Origin: Persicaria tinctoria
Lineage: Eukaryota > Streptophyta > Magnoliopsida > Caryophyllales > Polygonaceae
DNA length: 64,000 nt
Direction of reading: 5' to 3'
Assembly (NCBI GenBank): GCA_037127255.1
Contig: JBANSL010000001.1
Location: forward strand, 33,072,001 to 33,136,000
How positions within the stretch are numbered: the first letter of the stretch is position 1; the number at the start of each line of letters is the position of its first letter. The notes beneath the pieces are model-generated. The model was not told the DNA's origin. It saw only the letters and a program-made list of their open reading frames with translations, and ran no database searches. Made by a program: the position numbers and the translations under genes. Below, piece by piece: positions 32,180-44,062 of the stretch.

Positions 32180-34247
32180 TGTTGTGAGCTTAATTTGCCA
32201 TGTTTTACAGTAAATTTTATATCGATTTCTGCATACATTTCATTCATTTGGGCTAAGATATTACAGAATATATGTAGTTTATGTTTATTTGCCAAATTAT
32301 GGAATCTACACTAGTTTCTGTTTAATTTCGTAGAATTCGAGGCAAATTACAGCAGTTTTGAGAAAAGGTCAGAAAAGCTCGAAAATCAACTACAGAAGTC
32401 CAACGTCAAGAAGCAGCGGAACCAGTCAAATCAAGCTTGGAGCCCGAGTTTACTCGATCTCGAGTATCACTTGTCGAGATCGACTACCCCAGCAGCGCCA
32501 AGTCCGGAGTCGACAAGTTGAGACAAGTCGAGAAGCCAAGGACGAAGACGCCGGGATGACCCTACTCGATCTCGAGGAGATCTAGTCGAGATCGAGGACA
32601 ACCCAGCGCCTGTCCGAGTCCATGCCGAGGAGGAGTCCTCGACCACACCAGGCAGGAATCCTCGACGCCAACCCAACTCGATCTCGAGTTGCCTAGTCGA
32701 GATCGAGGAGCCAAGGAGCCCACAAGTCCGAGCCATGTCGAGCAGATCTACCCGAGAAGCAGAGCCACCATGGTCGACGAACCATGGTACTTGATATCGA
32801 GTACTCTTGTCGATATCGAGTAGGCCAGTTTCTGGAAACGCGTCGCCGTGAACAGTTCTTGTCGAGTTGAGAATCCTTGGGCACGGTGGAAGTCGAGTTG
32901 GCCGAGATACTATCCAATTTGATCAAGTCTATCTATGGAAGAGAAGTTCTACCTACATTGGAGATATTTTGCAAACTTTAGATATAGTTTCCTATAAAGA
33001 TTTATTTCCCTTAAGCAATTTATTTATCTTTAAGCTTTTAAGTAGATATAGATAGAAGATTCTATCCTTGGTTAGCAAGGAATTGAAGGCTATAAATAAA
33101 GCCCTAGGGGCTGGTTTTTCATTCATTCAATTTCAGAGGTAGACAAGTAGTTCCACAGAGAAGTTTTAGGAAGATCAAAGGTTTTAGGGTTTTGGCATTC
33201 TGCGAAAGTTTGATTGCCGGGATTGTAAAGGCTTTGAATATAGTTTAATGCAAGTTTCTTTTCATCAATCAATGTCTGCAATTGCGATGAGGCGTGAGTA
33301 GTCCACCCACTTCTGGGGCTGGGGTGAGCCCGACGGTGGCCATGTAAGGTGGTGCGGTAAAGGTCAGATCTTGTTATGCAATTTGTCTTCTATCCCTATG
33401 AGCATGATTCTTTTGCGAGAGTTGAAGGTGATCCTTGTTTGTGTTATTGAAGCGAAAGTGATCTTAATGCAACTTGGATTAATTATGTGAAAAGGGTTAG
33501 TAACAATTAGGGTTTATGCGAAAGCCTCTATATGCCCATTTGTTAGTAACGAAAGTTATTTTGATGGAAAGCATGATCTTTTATGCCTTTATGTGTTACT
33601 TTGCATGGTTATCGTTGTGGTGTCGATACCCTGGCCTTGGAAGTTCTTTATTATATTGAGTTTATTTCTGTCAAATTTCTGAGTTTTGGGTTCGAGAAAT
33701 TGCAATTTGAGTTTATGAGTTTTTGGTCAATACAAAGGAGGGGCTTGTCGAGATCGAGTAGGCCTTAGTCGATCTCGAGTTGGTTTTGGTCTATATCGAG
33801 TTGAGTTCCTGCTTCTGTTTTCAATTCCGAAGTTTCTGTTTTTACTATTTCTAGTCGATCTTGAGTAGCCCTTGTCGAGATCGAGTTGGGTCTTGTCTAG
33901 GTCGATTTGCTGTTGTGCTTCTGTCGTCGTTTTTTGAGTTTCTGTTTTTACTGTTGGTAGTCGATCTCGCCTTGCATCTAGTCGAGATCGAGTTAGCTTC
34001 TGTGTTTGTTTTATTTCTTGCTTTCGTTTGCTATTTTATGTTATTTCTTTCTTTGTTCCTTTGTTTCCGTCTTCTGTTGCTTTTCTGTGAGACTTACAAC
34101 TACCTAGGATGCGCTGACACGCTTCCTCGTGGATTCGATCCTGACTTTCTCTTACTGCATTGGAGGAGTCTTGTATTTATTTGCGTGGGCCTAAATCTGG
34201 TTTGATTTATTTTATTATATTTCATACTTGATTTCCTCCTCACAACA
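32180..34247 (+). repeat. 3' LTR of the family-2 element (complete)
   Basis: At 2068 bases it has 9-bp inverted ends TGTTGTGAG/CTCACAACA. It contains two dyad-word clusters (32450-32900 and 33740-33990) on either side of a TATA box at 33091-33098. It keeps ~27 bases near 32740-32768 that the 5' LTR lacks. Confidence 0.92.
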
Positions 34248-35389
34248 GGGTCCTCCTTGTTGATAGGGAGGTTGTTGTTGTTGATTGAACCGGCCACCAT
34301 AACCTTGTTGTTGAAAATTAGAATTATAGAGATTATTACCATAGTTGCGGCGTGGACCGTAGTCTCCCATAGCATTGACCTCCATGGCTCCATCTTGCAC
34401 GTCGGGACATTGATCCATAGGATGGGATGGGTCTCCACACAACCCACATGCTTTGAGTTGTTGTTGTTGACCTCTTTGCAAAGTTAGATTCTTTATAGCC
34501 TCTCTAATCTCCATAAGCTCGTTTTGCATGCTTGATGTTGGGGAGTCCAAGTGCAAGACTCCTCTAGCTCTATGAGACCGTCAATATTGTTGAGAAGCAT
34601 TAGCTAGCTCCTCAAATATCTCCATAGCTTCCTCTAGTGTTTTGTTGAGGATGTTCCCTCCACTAGCCGAGTTAACCGTCCCACGATCATTATCGAGTAG
34701 CCCCTCATAAAGATATAGGACCAAATCGTCATCCGAAAAGCCATGATAGGGGAACTCGCTTTTAGCTTCTTGAATCTCTCCACATATTCGTAGAGAGTCT
34801 CCGTGGCCGATTGCTCAATGCTTGATATCCCCTTTTTCAAAATATTGTGTCTAGTGGCGGGGAAGTATTTGCGCAAGAAGGCCTTTTTCATCTCCATCCA
34901 TGTAGTAATGCTCTCCGTGGGTAAATAATAGAGCCAATCGTTGGCCGCATCCTTCAAGGTGAATGGGAAGGCCCTTAGCATCATTTGATCCTCCGTGATG
35001 CCGTGAGGTCTCAAACGATCTCATATTCCATGAAATTCCGCAAGGTGCTAGTTTGAGTCCTCTCCACTCATGCCATGAAACAATTGCAAAAGATGGACCC
35101 ATGGTGACTTGAATTCAAACTTGGTGTCCTCCGGGAGTGGTGAGAGCCTAATAGCCAATGGTTGTGTTTGTAAACTTGGCTCCTTTAGCTCCTTCAAAGT
35201 GCGTCGTTGTGGAACCACGAGCACATTGCCGCCGTTTGGCGGTGGTTGATTGTTGTTTCCGTTGCTGTCGCCCATCTCTTCTTCGTTTTCCGGGTTGGAT
35301 GAGTGCTCTCTTCGCAACCTAGAAGCCGCTCTTTCAATTTCTGGATCAAAAGGTAAGAGATTGGAATTAGTAGAACGGGTGTGGACCAT
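34248..35389 (-). pseudogene. gag: Athila-like gag of a family-1 element
   Basis: The minus-strand start MVHTRSTNSNLLPFDPEIER at 35389 lies ~60 bases after the PBS. Conserved parts are RTLKELKEPSLQTQPLAIRL, then after a frame break near 35045 FPFTLKDAANDWLYYLP, KKAFLRKYFPATRHN and ATETLYEYVERFKKLKAS. The zinc knuckle CGLCGDPSHPMDQCP lies near 34420-34460, followed by a Gln/Asn/Gly-rich tail (NFQQQGYGGRFNQQQQ). The frame is cut at 34248 by the 3' end of the family-2 element. Several stops and shifts make it inactive. Confidence 0.88.
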
Positions 35390-35446
35390 GCGAGTGGTCC
35401 ACACAAAAGTTGATGATTAAATTACACAAAGAAATCTAATTAAATC

Positions 35447-35464
35447 TCCCCGGCAACGGCGCCA
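35447..35464 (-). other. Primer binding site, tRNA-Asp type
   Basis: On the minus strand this is TGGCGCCGTTGCCGGGGA, five bases after the LTR end, identical to the site at 27265. Confidence 0.9.
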
Positions 35465-35469
35465 AAAAC

Positions 35470-37204
35470 TGGACGGGATGAAAATCGTTGATTCCCAATC
35501 AAATAGTTCCCACTCTCACAAATTAGTATAATTGGCAAGAAAGGGGTCGAATCCTCGGGAGATTTAAGATTTCACAATGCAATTTGATCACCAACAAGTA
35601 ACAAAAGTGGGAAAAGATGCAAGTTTTAAATAAGAACAAGTAAAGTAAAGTAAAGATGGAATTTTGTTGTAAAATCAAGAGTAGAGAATGGTTCCGCCCA
35701 CGAATTCTTTGACATTGGTTGGCTTATCGATCATCGAATTCTTATGAAGCTATTAACTTTCCTACAAATTCCTCTCGTCTTTTTTTATATGGATTAAAAG
35801 TACTACGAGTCCAATTAATCCCTTACACCTCAATGCAATCATAACACGGTTAAGATTTAACAAAGAGATAGCACAACATCCCAAGAACTTGAGCACATAA
35901 ATAACACCAATTAAACACGGTAAATCGATGTTTAAGATATATGTCAACTTCCTACATAATCATGCTTCAAACACGGAATCCACAATCTTATGCATGCTAC
36001 TATAGAAATAACGCAAATACGAAAGCATTAAATCTTAGCACGAAATCAATATTATCAAGTCGGCCAAGCAAGATAACATCAATAACATAACAATAAGCAC
36101 AAGGAAGTTGAAGGAATTATAATAGAGGAAAGATAACTTGAAATAAAATCTCACAATTCACCAACCAAGTCTCCGAAAACGTAGGCGAAACACTAGGAAA
36201 ATTAGCCGCTCATGGCTTACCTAAGCTCTCTTCTCTTCTATGGTGATTGCTCCAATTGAAAACTTAATTAAACTAACCCTAGAACATCCTATTTATAAGC
36301 CTTATGTCTTCCATAAAAGGTAGATAAAAGATAGAAATTTCCTAAACCAACTAGATAAAAGATAGAACTTTCCTAAATTTGTTCAGCGTCGGATTCCGCT
36401 GGCAGCGAGAAATTTCCGCTGGCAGCGAATGGCCTTGTTTGAGCTCCTGTTGGATTTCCGCTACTACCTCGCTGGCACACTAGCTGGCAACGACTTTTCC
36501 ATGCCTTACTATTTTTCCATCCTCCTAGGACCCTTCCTTCCGCTTCCGCGAGACACTGAACCCGCTGTCGCGAGTTGCTCCTCCCGCTGCCGCGAGCTGC
36601 TCCTCCCGCTGCCGCGAGCTGCTCCTCCCGCTGCCGCGAGAGCTCAAATTCGCTGGGGCGAGATCTTCCTTCCGCATCCACGGGTAGCCGAAGCTTCGTC
36701 GTCCTGGTGATTCTCGCTGGCAGCGGATTTTTCCGCGGCAGCGAACGTCTCGCTGCAGCGAGAAATTCCGCTAGCAGCGGACTGCTTGCTCGCTCGCGCT
36801 CTCGGTTCTTTCTCTCTCGCTGGCTCCTCCTCTCGCTGGCTTCCTTTTCGCTGGCTTCCTTTGTCGCTTGCTGGGCTCCAGTCTTCTGGTTCCACTCGCT
36901 GGCAGCGACTGGAGAATTCGCTGGCAGCGACTGATGCCCAGAAGCTCGATTCTTCATCGTTCTTCCCTCGTTCTTTCTTTCCTCCTTTCTTTCTCTTCTA
37001 AGCTTACTTGGCCATGTTTAACAACTTTCCCTTGCTTTCCACCATGTCGGATCTACGATTATGCACAATTCAACCGAAATAGCGTATATTCCGAACTTTT
37101 CCACAAAAAAGAGTTTAATCTAAATTAACACTAAAATATGCATATTCTACAATGCAAATGCAACTAAATTATCCTATAATGCCCATTAGAAATGTGCATT
37201 ATCA
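35470..37204 (-). repeat. Family-1 LTR
   Basis: On the minus strand it begins TGATAATGCACATTTC at 37204 and ends CCCGTCCA at 35470. The start resembles that of element B at 55652. A TATAAATA box lies at 36297-36290 (minus). The GC-rich dyad-word array at 36390-36935 is just upstream of it. The right end cuts a LINE-like frame after CEHIHV. Confidence 0.85.
36390..36935. repeat. Family-1 dyad-word array in the LTR
   Basis: There are many copies of CGCTGGCAGCG and relatives (CCGCTAGCAGCGG, CTCGCTGCAGCGAG, CGCTGCCGCGAG). Positions 36577-36642 are three tandem 22-base units 'gctcctcccgctgccgcgag' plus two bases. The block is far more GC- and CpG-rich than the rest of the LTR. Confidence 0.85.
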
Positions 37205-38280
37205 TACATGAATATGTTCACATTTGCACCATGTACTAACTTTTGTCCAGAATGTGCGGCTCCCTATACCACGACAATTCCAAAAACTAATCTTCATAAG
37301 ACCGGCAGTAGAGCAAGGACGAACCAGGTTGTCGTGCCTTGTAAAGCGGATTCCATTTTGGATTCTAACTGCGTCGAGTTTGTTGTCGAGTTGCCACTAC
37401 CTGTTGTACAACAAGCTCAGGTTTAAAGAAACTTGTCGGAAGCACAACCCCACATAGGTGAGTACACATCAAACCAAGTTCTTGATAGAGACCCGGCAAA
37501 AGCGGTGCACTTACAATGAGATTTATTGTTTGTTCTGAGTAATGACAAAGACAGCTATTATTCTCATATAGGTGTGTAATTAGTTTGTTTGTTTTGAGTA
37601 GAAATTTGGAGCAAATCTCCAGGCTACTGCACCCAATCGCCAACCATGGCTCACAGAAGGGGAGATGTTCCCAGGTTTTCGTGATCCCGAGCCATCCAAC
37701 CAGCACCCACCAACAAACCACAGTGCGTGGTGCCCAGTGAACAGAAGGATACTGCTCGGAATCAGTAGAACTTTCAGATTGATCATGCCACTCAGGAAGC
37801 TCATACCACATAAATATTTGACATATCATACCAACGATAATATAATACAAGCCCACACACAGGTGGTAGACCCAGCCAGGTATATCCATGGCACAATTAC
37901 TGCATAGACCATTACAGGTTTCTATACTAAACACTCCCGCTTCTAGAACTATACATGGAATAGAAGGGGAGACGCCAATCCGATCATAGAAATACTACAC
38001 TGACAACCCCGAAACTTGGGAGATGTAACTGCTAAGATTCTTAGAACTAGGATAGATGGGTTTGAACCAGCAACAAATCAAGCTTACCACACACCGAGCC
38101 TCCAAAGAGATGGATCTACACCCTTGCAGCTGTTGTTTATATATCATTGCGAGGCTTCTTGGTACCGCATCCCATCAGAGGAGATGAGGTTGTGTTAGCC
38201 ACCCCATGGCTCGCCTTTCTTTTGCTGGACTCAGAGGTTGAGGGTGTTTTCACCTGAAGCATCTCCACCCCATGGGGGAG
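37205..38280 (-). pseudogene. Probable 5' part of a LINE: start of ORF2 endonuclease
   Basis: At 37297 (minus) a frame starts MKISFWNCRGIGSRTFW, which matches the typical opening of plant L1 ORF2 endonucleases ('MKILSWNCRG'). It is cut at 37205 by the family-1 LTR. Upstream, minus 37934-37365 is open for 189 residues (CAMDIPGWVYHLCVG, FMWYELPEWHDQSES). I do not recognise it. It could be a LINE ORF1 or leader remnant, or a captured host fragment. The call rests on one short motif. Confidence 0.45.
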
Positions 38281-38930
38281 AGTGTTTTGGTAGACATAAT
38301 AAATTGAAACACAAGGCTTTAGGTTTTTGGAATGGATTAAAGTAGGCTTTTGGGTTTTGTAGATTTCTTGAGCAAGCCTGGTTGATTCAAAATAGGGGCT
38401 AGCAATATATGGTGGGTTGGAGAGGGAAAATATATCAAAAAAGAAAAATAGAAAATATTAGAACTAGATCGATAGGAAATAGAAAAAGATAGAAAATCTA
38501 ACCCTAACAAATAAGGAAACTAACCTAAAAAGGAAAAATCTAATCCTAAGATAGATGGTGAATAAATAAAAGATAAAATAAACTAACCTTATATAGATAG
38601 AAATAATCTAACCCTAAAAATAAATAGAAAATAATCTAATCCTAAAACAAAATAAAAGGAAAATAAATAGCATCCTAATAAGATAGAAAAATAAATAAAA
38701 CTAACCTAAAACGAAAATAACCAAAAATAAGAAGATAGAAAACTTCCCTTCCAAGTTTACCAAAATTCGGATTCGTCAGGCGAACAGGGGCGGTGGGCAC
38801 CGTGTGACGGGCGGCGGGTGCCGTGTCCACATAATGTGACTCCGCACTCCAAATCAACAAAACTCAACTCCGACACAGGTTTTAACTTACTACCACTTCC
38901 GAAATTCAGCCACACGATTGATCATACTTT
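38281..38930. other. A-rich stretch without recognised gene
   Basis: Region 38440-38720 is an irregular repeat of 'aaataaataga' and 'ctaaccctaa' words. Near 38785-38830 two facing words GGCACC..GGTGCC with GTGT tails form a short dyad. It probably belongs to the 3' noncoding part of element B. Confidence 0.4.
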
Positions 38931-39660
38931 ATTGAATTAAAAACTAATTCCAAAATAGAAATAATACTACCTAACTACCTTGGGTGGCCTCCCAAGAAGC
39001 GCATTTGTTTCACGTCTTTGGCTCGACATGATGCATTTCTTGATTAAGTTATTCCACCAAGATCCTCCACACTTGTCCTTTTGAAGACAAGAGGGGTAAC
39101 TTTAGGAACTTCTCCAACATATCCATCAATTGCATCCATCGATTCCTTCTTGAAATGAGTTACTCCTGGAGGTTGTCCTGCAATTGCAAAAACCTCAACA
39201 TTGTTAGGAATTGATTTCTCATAGGGAATAAGAATAGAATCATTTGAATTAGACACATTGTCATGTGACTAAAACAAATTCTCAATTTTTCTCTCAATGT
39301 CATCTTTCTCTAATCCAATTTCATCTTTGTTAGAAAACTCAACATTGATAGATTCAGTTTCAACAGAAGCATCTAACAACCCATTTAATTTAGTCTTTTG
39401 ATTACTTTCATTAGAGTCAAGAATATCTACATAATCATTGGCAGAAGAAACAATATGCTCAAATATAGAAAACTCAATCTTTCTAACATCAAACTCCATA
39501 GTTAGTGAACATTCAAAACAATCAATCTTAGTCTTAGCTGTTCGCAAGAATGGCCTTCCCAAAATAATCGAGGTTTCAGGCATACCTTGATCCATATCTA
39601 GAATGAAGAAATCAACTGAAAATATCAAATCATTCACCTTAACCAAAACATCCTCAACAA
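38931..39660 (-). pseudogene. Element B protease and 3' remnant
   Basis: The minus-strand frame 39646-39269 reads MVKVNDLIFSVDFFILDMDQ, then SIILGRPFLRTAKTKIDCFE, the Athila protease C-terminus. After a stop the frame continues (39256-39044) through FKRTSVEDLGGIT. The sequence 'cttgggaggccacccaagg' near 38985-39005 is a common landmark of Athila-like interiors. RT, RNase H and integrase are absent. Confidence 0.75.
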
Positions 39661-40148
39661 CTCCTCAATACCTATTGCACATGGAATAGTAAACATACCT
39701 GGATCTCCTCACTTTTCATGCAATCTTTTCTTAAGTAAAGCAGAAACGTTCTCACTTAAACTTACCTTTTCTTTCTTTTGCATCCTTTGCTTGCGTTTTA
39801 TCGTGCATAGTTCTTTCAAAAACTTCGCATAGCAAGACAAAGTTTTAATCAAATTGAATAGTGGAATATTTACCTCATAATGAGGAAATGGGTCATAAAG
39901 AATTTGTTCATCTTTCCACTTACAATCAGATCTTAAGGCATGAGGAAAGGGTGTTGCAGGTCTTGAAACCTCGGAAGACCACTCTTTAAAAGATTTCTTC
40001 GGGGATTCAACAACATCGGAAATCGGATCTGTCTCTGACGGAGGCGGCAGGCCTCATCCTCTTTTCCCAAATCAAATTCTTTCCTAGGCCTCTCTTCAAC
40101 ATTCCTAGTGGGCATATTCAGTTGTTTACCTCCTCAAGGATCATGTCA

Positions 40149-41423
40149 CTAACATTCTCCTACGGATTCACTACAACCTGCGATGGTAACTTCCCCGAAT
40201 CTTTCGCTTTTAATTCGCCAATCTTCGTAGCCATGACTCAACAAATTTTCATGAACACTCATCTTGTCCAATAATAACCTTAATGTCTCATCTTTATCTT
40301 CTTGTTGAGTGTTTCTTGGATGATTCTTATATTGTCCTTTTTGAAAAGAAACTTGTTGTTGTCGACATCTGTCGTTGAATTCACTTTGATAGTTTGAATT
40401 GTAGCCCTGATTGTAATTGTTACCAAAGTTGCAGCGAGGTCCATAATCCATAGCATTCACTTCAGCAGTGTCCTCCTGAATCAAGTGACACTTATCATTC
40501 GGATGAGTTGGATCTCCAAAAACACCACAATGTCTAGGCTGATGGGATTGATTCATTTACATAGCCATCTTGTTCACTATCTCCAAAAGCCTATCGATAT
40601 CATCCTTGTGTCCATCTCTCGAACTATCCAACTTATGAACTCTTTTAAATCCTTGGTGTCTCCTATATTGTTGCAATGCATTGGCCAACCCTTCAAAAAT
40701 CTGCATTGCTTCCTAAGGTATTTTATCCAAAATATCTCCTCCATTAGTAGCATTGATGAAACTCCTATCGATGTCAAGCAAACCTTCATAAAGATATAGC
40801 ACTAGATCATCCTCAGGTATACCATGTTGCGGACAACTACGCTTGAGCTTCTTGAACCGCTCAAAATACTCATAAAGACTCTCCGTAGTTGATTGCTCAA
40901 TCCTGGATAACTCCTTCTTAAGTTTATTGAGGCGAGTCGCAGAAAAGTACTTTTGCAGGAAAGCTTTCTTCAATTGCACCCAAGTAGTAATGCTTTCTGG
41001 GAGTATGTAATAAAGTCAATCGCTTGCAGAATCTTTCAAGGTAAAAGGGAACACTCTCAATATCAATTGGTCATCGTTCAGGCCTTGGGGTCTAAGTCTA
41101 TCACACACGCTCACAAAGGCAGCAAGGTGCTTGTTTGGTTCCTCCCAAGGCAATCCATGAAAATATGGCAAAATAGAAGACCAATTCGACTTATACTCAA
41201 ATCTTGAACCCTTAGGGAGATTAGGAAGACTAATTGCAAGTGGTTGAGCACTCAAATTAGGTTGCTTTAAGTTTCTCAGGGTCCTTTCTAGCGGATCAAC
41301 AACTCCGTCTTCTGACATCTCCTTGTTTGTCTCTAACTCAAGCTTCCTTGTCAACCTAAGATATCTTTCAATCTCAGAAACAAAAGACAAAGGAAATGAA
41401 TTAGAAGATCTAATTTGAACCAT
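40149..41423 (-). pseudogene. gag: Element B gag (Athila-like)
   Basis: The start MVQIRSSNSFPLSFVSEIER at 41423 was chosen because it matches the family-1 gag start. The upstream frame overlaps the PBS. Conserved parts are RTLRNLKQPNLSAQPLAISL, FPFTLKDSASD, KKAFLQKYFSATRLNKLK and ESLYEYFERFKKLKRSCPQH. A zinc knuckle region CGVFGDPTHPNDKCH lies near 40490-40535, with its second Cys changed to Phe. In-frame stops occur near 41015, 40712 and 40556. Confidence 0.85.
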
Positions 41424-41490
41424 ACAAGAACACAAAAGACTCAAAGTAAAAAGTATTTGAAAGAGATAAAGAAAAGCAAACTTCTTTCTT

Positions 41491-41510
41491 CCCCCTGGCA
41501 ACGGTGTCAA
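41491..41510 (-). other. Decayed tRNA-Asp-type primer site of element B
   Basis: On the minus strand, TTGACACCGTTGCCAGGGGG differs from the intact sites at 27265 and 35447 mainly by G-to-A changes, as expected from decay of methylated CpG and CHG sites. Confidence 0.7.
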
Positions 41511-42285
41511 GAATTTGACGCGGGACGAACATCGTTGGCACTTTCGCCCTTTATCAAATAGTAATAATATCCAAACTCAAACACAAAACCAATAGATTAG
41601 GCAATCAATCACTTGATAAGCCAAATAACTGCTAGTATAGCGACGAAGTCCGGTGTCAAACCCACAGAGAGAAGCGATTTCCTATCAATAACTCTAAGAA
41701 AAGACTCTTATGAAAAAGCAATGATTTGTAGAAAGTAACAAAGATGTAAAGGCAACCAGATTTATGATTGCAAAGTAGATTGATATCAAAGTAGAAAGAA
41801 TATTTCACTTGTAATTCTCTGACGATGGTTGGAATTCATGGTCCTCGGATTGATCTATTAATTATTCATATTCATAGGTCTAATTGACTAAAGTTTAGAG
41901 ATCCGTAGAGATTCACTCATCTTATTCAATATCACTAAAGAATAGCATTAAGGACTCAAGTAATCAAGACCAATTGGCTTATCGACTCAATGCCATTAAG
42001 ACTAATAGGTGCATACCGAACTAAGCCCTAATCGAATATCCTCAACATAGATCAATTGAAATCATCCACTACAAAGACAAAGAAACATCGATATCTCAAT
42101 ATTTTTGTTTGATATCAAGAAAACAACAACGAATTCATAGCTAAGATGCGATTCCTAACATGGTTTTCAGTCATCGAAAGGAACACAAATATGATAATTA
42201 AGCACAAGATGATAACTATAAATATGAATAACTAAATAGAATCAAATCCTCACAATTCAAACAACCATGTGTTCGAATCACAAGC

Positions 42286-44062
42286 TGATACGTTGGTATT
42301 CTCGATCATTCACCTGTTGGCTCGGAATCAAGAACATCGACTTAGAATTGTCCCGATCTTGTAATTATCCTTGATATTCTTGATATTTACAATCAATTAC
42401 AATAAAGGTTTTGGACCGATGCAACAGAAATGAAAACAAACAAATACAAACTAAGTCAAAAGACAAGGAACAATGAACAACGACGGAAACAGGTGCACAA
42501 CGACGGAACCAGCAGCAGGTGCGGCGGATATTGCGGTTGCTGCTACAGTACTGCGACGCCTGGGTTCTAGATTTGATGACGGTTTCTACAGCTTGGGTGG
42601 CTTCTTGAGTGTTAGGTGTGTGTTTGGGAATTTAGGGTTTGGATCTTGAGAAGATGAATAACCAAGAACATAAATTGATTGCTAGAACTTTTGGATTGGG
42701 AGATTGAAGAACCTTTTAATCCTAAAAGGGTTCCTCAATATAATTTCTAATCTAATTAAATTCAAAGTATAACAAGTGTTTAAATAGTAATGCTTTTCCA
42801 ATTCTACCTTGTTATGGATAGAGCTTTTGATTAGATAAAAGATAGATAAAATCTAACTAGATAGATTATCCCTAGATAAGATAATTCAAACATAGCTCAA
42901 GATAGATAAACATTGCTTGGTGGCTAACAAATTATCTAAAGGAGATATTTTCATTCCCACCTTATTTTCTAATTACATAAAATATAAATAATGTTTAAAA
43001 AATAAAATTAATTCAATAAAGGCGAAATCGGGTATATACCCATGGAAACTTTATTATTTGGGTATATACCCATCAAAACTTTAAAATTGTTTATATACCC
43101 ATTAAATCATTTATATTTTGTTTAATTGTCCATCATATATTTAATTTATACTATTAAATGTAAAAATTATTAAAATTTAATTATTTAAATATGAAAATTA
43201 TTTAACTTTTAAATAATTATTAAAATGAGACATTAATTTCAATTTCTCTCAAACTAAGTAATTTTTTTTAATTTGATGTGATTTTACATTTAAAAATATA
43301 TGTATTTTATTTCTTTACTATGGTTTATGGTCATTTTTATAAATTAATTATTTTGAACTTATACATGAAACTTGATATTCAAAATAAAATCATTCGATAA
43401 AAATATAATTATAATTACATTGAAGTTTAACTTTTATATTAAAAATTTAATTATATTTTCTATCTAATAATTGTAAAGTGATAAATTTTCTAATTATTTA
43501 AGTTTAGTATATAATTAAATTTTAATCTAATTTTCACTCAATAATATTAGATCAAATATATTACGGACAATCAAACAAAATTTAAATGATTTGATGGGAA
43601 TATAAACAATTTTGAAGTTTTGATGGGTATATACCCAATTAATAAAGTTTCCATGGGTATATACCCGATTTCGCCAAATAAGTATATAGAAATTAGTCCA
43701 AACAGTGGCATCTGAAACGATGATGAATTTCGGTCATTCTCTAGGTCGATTCTGGAGAAACTTTCAACAGTAAAGTTGTAGATTTTTTTGTCCTTATTCT
43801 AACAAAGTATGGCACGACCCAATCCGTTAAATATGGACTCCGAACGACCCATTTTACTGAGACGTCAAAATGCTGTCAACCCATTAAGAACGAACCAAAA
43901 CATGACCAAGCTTGCACCTTTGAAGCTTCTTCCATGGTGGTGCATTTTTCTTCTTCTTGAGGATGACACTCTTCTCCATCAATAGCCCTCGAATAGATCT
44001 TGAGAGCTCGCCTTAATCAAGGTCATTGTTCGACCCCGAGAAGGTCATCTTGATCTGTATCA
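42286..44062 (-). repeat. 3' LTR of element C
   Basis: It is homologous to 52841-54011 over its length, apart from the MITE at 43021-43675. It shares blocks such as 'aacaatgaac', 'ccagcagcaggtgcg' and 'cgacccattttactgaga'. Confidence 0.9.
43021..43675. mobile_element. TIR element (MITE-like), 655 bp
   Basis: Near-perfect terminal inverted repeats of ~90 bases begin GGCGAAATCGGGTATATACC. The repeated 'gggtatataccca' is itself palindromic. The interior is very AT-rich with no coding capacity. The sister LTR lacks it, proving an insertion. The target duplication is within short A/T runs (aataa) and the superfamily is unclear. Confidence 0.88.

Larger units (their letters stand above)
25494..34247 (+). 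mobile_element. Family-2 Athila-like element, pol largely deleted
   Basis: The 3' LTR is complete (32180-34247, starting TGTTGTGAG and ending CTCACAACA). The 5' LTR (25494-27261) lacks its first ~310 bases. A tRNA-Asp-type PBS follows the 5' LTR. The interior holds gag, the protease region, a scrap of integrase C-terminus and a ~1.5-kb 3' noncoding region. RT, RNase H and the integrase core are missing between about 30345 and 30454. The right end abuts a family-1 gag (34248), whose missing remainder is not on the left side, so no target duplication can be read. It is non-autonomous. Confidence 0.88.

Noticed and set aside
32358..32926. Open frames on both strands in the family-2 3' LTR
   Set aside because: Same cause: TCGA words in noncoding LTR. 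There is no conserved protein and no start context.
25494..34247. Target duplication for the family-2 element
   Set aside because: The 5' LTR is truncated and the flanking family-1 gag does not reappear on the left, so any matching 5-mer would be meaningless.
36373..36957. Open frame of 194 codons on the minus strand
   Set aside because: It lies wholly in the GC-rich word array of an LTR. The Arg/Glu/Ser composition comes from CGCTG/CAGCG repeats, with no domain.
38030..38110. tRNA- or SINE-like B box ('ggttcaaaccc' on the minus strand)
   Set aside because: No convincing A box or cloverleaf could be formed around it.
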